Positions 59,650-64,000 of a stretch of DNA of 64,000 nt are shown here, in pieces. Made by a program: the position numbers and the translations under genes. Source of the DNA: Vibrio sp. 16 (GTDB taxonomy: Bacteria; Pseudomonadota; Gammaproteobacteria; Enterobacterales; Vibrionaceae); contig NZ_OY808998.1 in NCBI RefSeq assembly GCF_963681195.1, positions 186,001-250,000 on the forward strand, written 5' to 3'. Below the pieces are notes generated by a model. That model was not told the origin of the DNA. It searched no databases and saw nothing but the letters and a program-made list of their open reading frames with translations. Each line of letters opens with the position of its first letter. The first letter of the stretch is position 1.

Positions 59650-62409
59650 CTACTTTGTCTCCGGCGTTAACGTGTATTTGGTCTTTACACTATCGCTGCC
59701 AAACGCTTCGGCGATGCGATGCTTAAAGTCCGCTAATGAGATCGAATCAATCATGGCATCCACGTCTTTTATCGCTTTAACCCCATAACCGTGAATTGAG
59801 TAGCGAGCGTAAAACCAAGTACGATCAACTGGCTCATTTTTCAAAGGATGAAGAGCGGTTGAAAGTTGCTTGGCGACCAGTTGAAAGTCTTGCTCACTCA
59901 CGTTGGTTACAAGCTCGCTAACCACTTTATCGACGGCGACTTCAATTTTACCGATATCATTAGGGGCCACTTGCGCCTCAATAAACCAATCCGTGCTTGG
60001 TTCTTGGTCTGCTGCAACCGAATAAGCGTCAGGCGCGTAGTCTAATCCTAGTTCTTCACGAACGTAGCTCGTGAGCCGTTTAGACAATAAGCGCTGAATC
60101 ATATCATCCATAAACGCGGTTTTGGCGCTGCTTACCTGTGCGTTAGGGTTGACCACACGAAGCAAGTAAATGCCGTTCTGTTCATTGTGGATAGCCAAGT
60201 CGACACGAGGCGCCCAATCCTGATTGTAGTGTGCCTGATAGCTAGGTGCCGGCACCTTTTCTAATGGGATAGAGGCAATAAAATGCTTCAGCAGCGGAGT
60301 CACCTCTTCTGGCTTCATGTTTGCCACGATCACAAGCTGAAAACCGCGATCTTTCGCAAACAGCTCATGGTGAAGTTGGCGAATTTGCGCTTCATCAATC
60401 GCAGCATAAGCAGGCGCCGTCAGGAAGTAGTGGCTACTTGTCGGTTGGTAGCTGTTGCGGTTAATGGCACGCTCCCATTGACCATATGGCGTCGCTAGAT
60501 AACGCTCCTGATTGTCATACGTCTCCTGCTGGAGAACACGAATTTGCCTTGGATCCACATTGATGTTGGTCGAGATGTTATAAATCACTTTCAGCGCATC
60601 AGCGAGTTTATCTTTCGCCGCTCCCATCTCGATACCGTGATGGGTGAAATTAATAAACGGATAAACCTCTAAGTTGTTCTTGGTTAGAAATGCATCAAAC
60701 TGAATGCCAGTAAACTCCCCAACTCCACTTCTCACCACAACAGGGATTGCAAGCTGAGCAGCAGCAAATAAATCAGGGTTTAGCGCGGCTTTCCCCCCTT
60801 GACTCGCATAGACAATGTTAACGGTTTCTAGCGTCGTAGGATCATTCTCGAGCCTAACTTGAATGCCGTTAGAGAGCGTCCAAAGGTAATCGCCAAACTC
60901 ATCTACTCCTTGTGATAAAATCGAGCCCGTTTGCGAAGGTTCCGCCAGTTCCTTTGCCGTAGGCAGCAGCGCAACGGGTGCAGTGCCTGGCTGTTTAATC
61001 GCTTTACGAAGTAAGGGAATTTGCTCTGCAAGTTGATCCACAGACTCTGCTTCATCCGCGCCAAGAATCACAAAGTATTTGCTTGTTAACAGTGACTGAA
61101 CCTGTTTGTTGACTCGCTCTAAGCTAGCCAGAGCAACAAGCGCTTGTAAGCTTTCTTGGTAATCTTGCTTAGACTGACTGCTTTGCTGGGTAGAAATTCC
61201 CCACACGCGATCTTCAGCAAAGGTAATCGCATCCCGCTTACTCCAGTTGTAATCGAGATCATCGACCAATTGCTGATAGTAAGCCAAGGAAGTATCTAGC
61301 TCTTCCTGAGTCACACCGAAGTCCCGCAGTGAGGCAAGCGTTGCAACGAACTTATCTTGCACCTGCTGACGAAGCTCCATATTAAAGGCGACAGAAAATA
61401 ACGCATTGCGTTGATAGTTCATGTAGTAGGGAGTGATCGCCATACTCTGAAGTGGGATGGCCGCTTCTTGATATACCGAGGTCATGCGTTGTTGCATGAT
61501 TTGTAGGGCAATCTCATCCAGCCATGACGCAAGCAACTCTTCTCGCGTTTCTACTTTGGCTGGCGCTCGATTCATAACCAAGCTTAAACTCGGTGCCTCA
61601 AACTCGCCTACCGTGTCGGTATAGTCAGTAAATGCGAGTGTTGTTACCTCGATGTGGTTGTCACTTACCGATGCTTTTTTTTCCCACGTAGAGAAGTGTT
61701 TATCAAGTAACTGCTTAGCCTGCTCGACCGTTACATCGCCTGTAATAACAACTTCAGTAAACTGGGGCTGATACCATTTGCTATAGAAAGCGCGGATTGA
61801 CTCAGCCGTCGCTTCATCGACTGACGACTGATTACCCACAGGGTCAAGGTTTTCTAGACTCGTCCCTGCAATCAAATGATCGTAGTACTTTTCCGCTAAA
61901 CTTTTGTGTTCAGGGCGGGTTCGACGAATTTCTCCTTGAATCACCCCCTTCTCTTTGCCGATTTCCGTTGCTGACAAGGTTAACCCGTCGGCAATGTCGC
62001 GAAGCCACAATACGCCTTCATCAAGCTGATTCTTGTTCGGCAAATCAAGCTTATAGACTGTTTCGTAATAACTGGTGTACGCATTGATGTCAGCACCAAA
62101 AGTTAAGCCCGCTTTTTCAAACAAGTTAATCACGTCGTTGGAGCTGAAGTTCTTACTGCCGTTAAACGCCATGTGCTCTAGAAAGTGGGCGTATCCGCGT
62201 TGCTCTGCAGTTTCATGCGCCGAGCCGACATTAACGTACATTCGCAAAGAAACAGGTTCACTGGTGGTTGGATAAATGTGGAACTTTAGCCCGTTGCCAA
62301 GCTCTCCTTTCGTCCAATTGGTGTCAGGTTGGATCGGTGTCGTCATTTCGGGTTGAGAGCAACCGACCAAGATCAATGAGAAGAACAATAGAATAATTCG
62401 CATAGCCAT
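59650..62409 (-). CDS. M16 family zinc metalloprotease, lipoprotein
   Basis: Start near 62409 (MAMRIILLFF; 62403 also possible); the longer frame to 62445 would spoil the signal peptide. The about 919-residue protein has a lipobox LVGC, then the inverted zinc motif HFLEH (HxxEH) within AHFLEHMAFNGSKNF, and the distal glutamate about 76 residues on. Two M16 halves follow (a second starting near residue 510). It resembles PqqL-type periplasmic proteases: lipid-anchored and with long length. It likely degrades peptides or toxic proteins in the periplasm. It stands alone. Confidence 0.88.
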   Translation of the reverse strand: MAMRIILLFFSLILVGCSQPEMTTPIQPDTNWTKGELGNGLKFHIYPTTSEPVSLRMYVNVGSAHETAEQRGYAHFLEHMAFNGSKNFSSNDVINLFEKAGLTFGADINAYTSYYETVYKLDLPNKNQLDEGVLWLRDIADGLTLSATEIGKEKGVIQGEIRRTRPEHKSLAEKYYDHLIAGTSLENLDPVGNQSSVDEATAESIRAFYSKWYQPQFTEVVITGDVTVEQAKQLLDKHFSTWEKKASVSDNHIEVTTLAFTDYTDTVGEFEAPSLSLVMNRAPAKVETREELLASWLDEIALQIMQQRMTSVYQEAAIPLQSMAITPYYMNYQRNALFSVAFNMELRQQVQDKFVATLASLRDFGVTQEELDTSLAYYQQLVDDLDYNWSKRDAITFAEDRVWGISTQQSSQSKQDYQESLQALVALASLERVNKQVQSLLTSKYFVILGADEAESVDQLAEQIPLLRKAIKQPGTAPVALLPTAKELAEPSQTGSILSQGVDEFGDYLWTLSNGIQVRLENDPTTLETVNIVYASQGGKAALNPDLFAAAQLAIPVVVRSGVGEFTGIQFDAFLTKNNLEVYPFINFTHHGIEMGAAKDKLADALKVIYNISTNINVDPRQIRVLQQETYDNQERYLATPYGQWERAINRNSYQPTSSHYFLTAPAYAAIDEAQIRQLHHELFAKDRGFQLVIVANMKPEEVTPLLKHFIASIPLEKVPAPSYQAHYNQDWAPRVDLAIHNEQNGIYLLRVVNPNAQVSSAKTAFMDDMIQRLLSKRLTSYVREELGLDYAPDAYSVAADQEPSTDWFIEAQVAPNDIGKIEVAVDKVVSELVTNVSEQDFQLVAKQLSTALHPLKNEPVDRTWFYARYSIHGYGVKAIKDVDAMIDSISLADFKHRIAEAFGSDSVKTKYTLTPETK

Positions 62410-62526
62410 ACTTCTGTTGGTGATTTGCTTTGAAATATAACCCAAACAACTGTTTTTTTATAAAATTCAGATCATTTATAGAACATTACCCGCAATTGCA
62501 GCAAATGATGTTTGGTGATAATATCA

Positions 62527-62546
62527 ATCGCAATTCGACGATAGAC
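62527..62546. repeat. 20-bp repeat, copy 1, upstream of arsR
   Basis: ATCGCAATTCGACGATAGAC. It ends ten bases before the arsR start, and a copy with 18 of 20 bases identical lies before acr3 (62949-62968). The position and repetition fit an operator for ArsR. Confidence 0.7.
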
Positions 62547-62556
62547 TATCTATATT

Positions 62557-62898
62557 ATGTCCCGACAATGTAATCTCACCAATCAACAGGCGCTCGCATC
62601 AACACAAGCGCAACTCGAACAAGAAGCACAGTTCGCTATGCAAGCAAAGGCGTTGTCGCACCCTGCTCGCGTTCGAATCCTAAAAATACTGTGTACACTC
62701 GAAAAACTCGGTGGTTGCCTCAATAGTGATTTGGTTTCTGAACTTGGCTTAGCTCAATCAACGGTCTCCGAACACCTTCGAATTCTCAAGCAAGCCAACT
62801 TTATTCATGCACAGCCCAACCCACCCAAGGTGTGCTATCGCGTGAATCGAGAAACGATCAGCCAGTTCAACCACTTGTTCGACGCTATTTTTAATTAA
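62557..62898 (+). CDS. arsR: ArsR family repressor
   Basis: A 113-residue winged-helix protein. The DNA-contact helix is in SDLVSELGLAQSTVSEHLRILKQANFI. The common ELCVCDL arsenic site is absent; the cysteines are at about residues 5, 46, 54 and 93, so sensing would use a different cysteine set. It precedes the acr3 gene by 86 bases, on the same strand. In arsenic operons this protein represses until arsenite binds. Confidence 0.87.
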   Translation: MSRQCNLTNQQALASTQAQLEQEAQFAMQAKALSHPARVRILKILCTLEKLGGCLNSDLVSELGLAQSTVSEHLRILKQANFIHAQPNPPKVCYRVNRETISQFNHLFDAIFN

Positions 62899-62948
62899 TC
62901 TGACATCTCCTTGGCGTATAACGGTTTTCATCAAAGCAGAATGAAAAT

Positions 62949-62968
62949 ATCGCCATTCGACGATAAAC
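62949..62968. repeat. 20-bp repeat, copy 2, upstream of acr3
   Basis: ATCGCCATTCGACGATAAAC, 16 bases before the acr3 start. It differs from the copy before arsR at two positions. This suggests acr3 also has an ArsR-controlled promoter. Confidence 0.7.
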
Positions 62969-62984
62969 GAAACAAGGCAAGATT

Positions 62985-64000
62985 ATGACCACACAAGCAT
63001 TAACCGAGAATGCCGCAAACAATATGAGTTTTTTGGATCGTTACCTAACCGTCTGGATTTTCGTCGCTATGGCGTTAGGCGTTGCGATTGGCGTCTTTTT
63101 CCCTGCAGTGGCGCAGTTAAATGAAACGCTATCAGTAGGCAGTACCAATATACCGCTGGCGATTGGACTCATCCTGATGATGTACCCGCCACTTGCAAAA
63201 GTGGATTACTCATTGCTAGGGAAAGTAAAGCAAGATAAGCAATCCATCGCGCTTTCTCTTATCATGAACTGGATTGTCGGCCCTATCTTGATGTTTATTC
63301 TGGCGATTACGTTTTTGGGTGATCACCCAGGTTACATGGTCGGGATTATTTTGATTGGCTTGGCGCGCTGCATCGCCATGGTTTTGGTTTGGAATGATAT
63401 CGGAGGTGGCAACAAAGAGTATGGCGCAGCGCTAGTCGCGATTAACAGCGCTTTCCAAATTGTGACTTACAGTTTTATGGCATGGCTATTCATCACGGTA
63501 TTGCCTCCTCTTTTGGGGTACCAAGGGTTCGCTGTCGATATTTCTATGGTCGACATCGCGCAAAGTGTGTTGATTTATCTTGGCATTCCTTTTATCGCTG
63601 GTTTTTTGAGCCGTAAGATTCTGGTCAGTCGCAAAGGCGAACAGTGGTACAACGAGGTGTTTATTCCGCGAATTTCGCCAATCACTCTTATCGCGCTTCT
63701 TGCGACTATCGTTCTGATGTTCAGTTTAAAAGGCGATATGATCGTTGAACTTCCGGTGGACGTCCTGCGTGTTGCTTTACCACTGGCGATCTACTTTGTT
63801 GTGATGTTCTTCGCCAGCTTCTACATCGGTAAGAAACTGGGTATCGACTACGACAAAAACGCCTCTATTGCGTTCACCGCAACAGGAAATAATTTTGAAC
63901 TGGCCATCGCCGTGTCGATTGCGGTATTTGGCATCAATTCCGACCAAGCGTTCGCAGGGGTGATTGGTCCACTAATTGAAGTGCCTGTGTTGATTGCGCT
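62985..64000 (+). CDS. acr3: ACR3 family arsenite efflux permease (3' end outside window)
   Basis: About 338 residues are visible; the gene is cut by the window end (a full Acr3 is about 350-400). Helices follow a ten-helix layout: [20 protein letters not shown], then [18 protein letters not shown], typical of ACR3. The conserved cysteine lies in [17 protein letters not shown], and [20 protein letters not shown] is the other signature. It expels arsenite (As(III)) at the inner membrane. AAGG precedes ATG at 62985. Upstream arsR confirms the context; an arsenate reductase may lie beyond the window. Confidence 0.93.
   Translation, partial: MTTQALTENAANNMSFLDRYLTVWIFVAMALGVAIGVFFPAVAQLNETLSVGSTNIPLAIGLILMMYPPLAKVDYSLLGKVKQDKQSIALSLIMNWIVGPILMFILAITFLGDHPGYMVGIILIGLARCIAMVLVWNDIGGGNKEYGAALVAINSAFQIVTYSFMAWLFITVLPPLLGYQGFAVDISMVDIAQSVLIYLGIPFIAGFLSRKILVSRKGEQWYNEVFIPRISPITLIALLATIVLMFSLKGDMIVELPVDVLRVALPLAIYFVVMFFASFYIGKKLGIDYDKNASIAFTATGNNFELAIAVSIAVFGINSDQAFAGVIGPLIEVPVLIA

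Noticed and set aside
1..64000. CRISPR array, prophage, integron cassettes or insertion sequences
   Set aside because: No spaced direct repeats, integrase, transposase or phage structural genes were seen; the gene content is ordinary chromosomal.

Overview
The window looks like a stretch of a Vibrio genome, probably from the second chromosome. This rests on recognisable protein families and gene pairs, not on a database search: CosR next to a BCCT carrier, RavA-ViaA, CheV beside a GGDEF protein, a second SecDF pair without YajC, PhhAB beside acetoacetyl-CoA synthetase, and EmrD. From memory, most of these sit on chromosome II in V. cholerae. It is a moderate AT-rich gammaproteobacterial sequence with dense genes. 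I saw no tRNA, rRNA, insertion sequence, prophage or CRISPR array.

Layout. 1-2660: yejA and the start of yejB (peptide ABC importer), minus strand. 2.9-5.1 kb: Nudix hydrolase and a chemoreceptor. 5.4-7.9 kb: a BCCT compatible-solute carrier, with an in-frame 18-bp duplication in its first membrane helix, facing a CosR-like MarR regulator. 8-12.7 kb: diguanylate cyclase, Lrp regulator, EamA exporter, a Fur box between a small membrane protein and a Cys-rich protein, then emrD. 12.7-15.9 kb: ravA-viaA. 16-18.4 kb: Nudix, ltaE, a small cytochrome c, ppiC. 18.5-24.6 kb: cheV, a GGDEF protein, DHH phosphoesterase, DUF333 lipoprotein, DUF218 protein, sdaA. 24.6-31.1 kb: M14 carboxypeptidase, POT carrier, GntR regulator, acetyltransferase, two cold-shock-domain proteins, yjjG and an unlisted 43-codon acidic ORF. 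31.3-37.1 kb: elbB, iron alcohol dehydrogenase, dienelactone hydrolase, secDF. 37.2-41.6 kb: three exported proteins of unknown function and a GGDEF-EAL protein behind a strong Fur-like box. 41.6-45 kb: phhAB and aacS, divergent, sharing a TyrR-like box. 45-51.3 kb: methyltransferase, LysR, CDF transporter, acetyltransferase, two-component system, tandem universal stress protein. 51.4-55.5 kb: PTS IIBC, acetyltransferase, second chemoreceptor. 55.9-59.6 kb: a large PLP decarboxylase, a perfect FNR-consensus site with a candidate small RNA, small unknown proteins and a lipase-like hydrolase. 59.6-64 kb: M16 lipoprotein peptidase, then arsR and acr3 (cut by the window end).

Themes. Signalling is heavy: three c-di-GMP enzymes, two chemoreceptors, CheV and one two-component pair. 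Amino-acid catabolism is the second theme: phenylalanine to tyrosine by phhAB, ketone-body activation by aacS, plus serine and threonine breakdown. The items most worth following up are regulatory: the FNR site and putative small RNA near 57.9 kb, the 20-bp repeat in front of both arsR and acr3, the Fur-like box on the GGDEF-EAL gene and the TyrR box between phhA and aacS.
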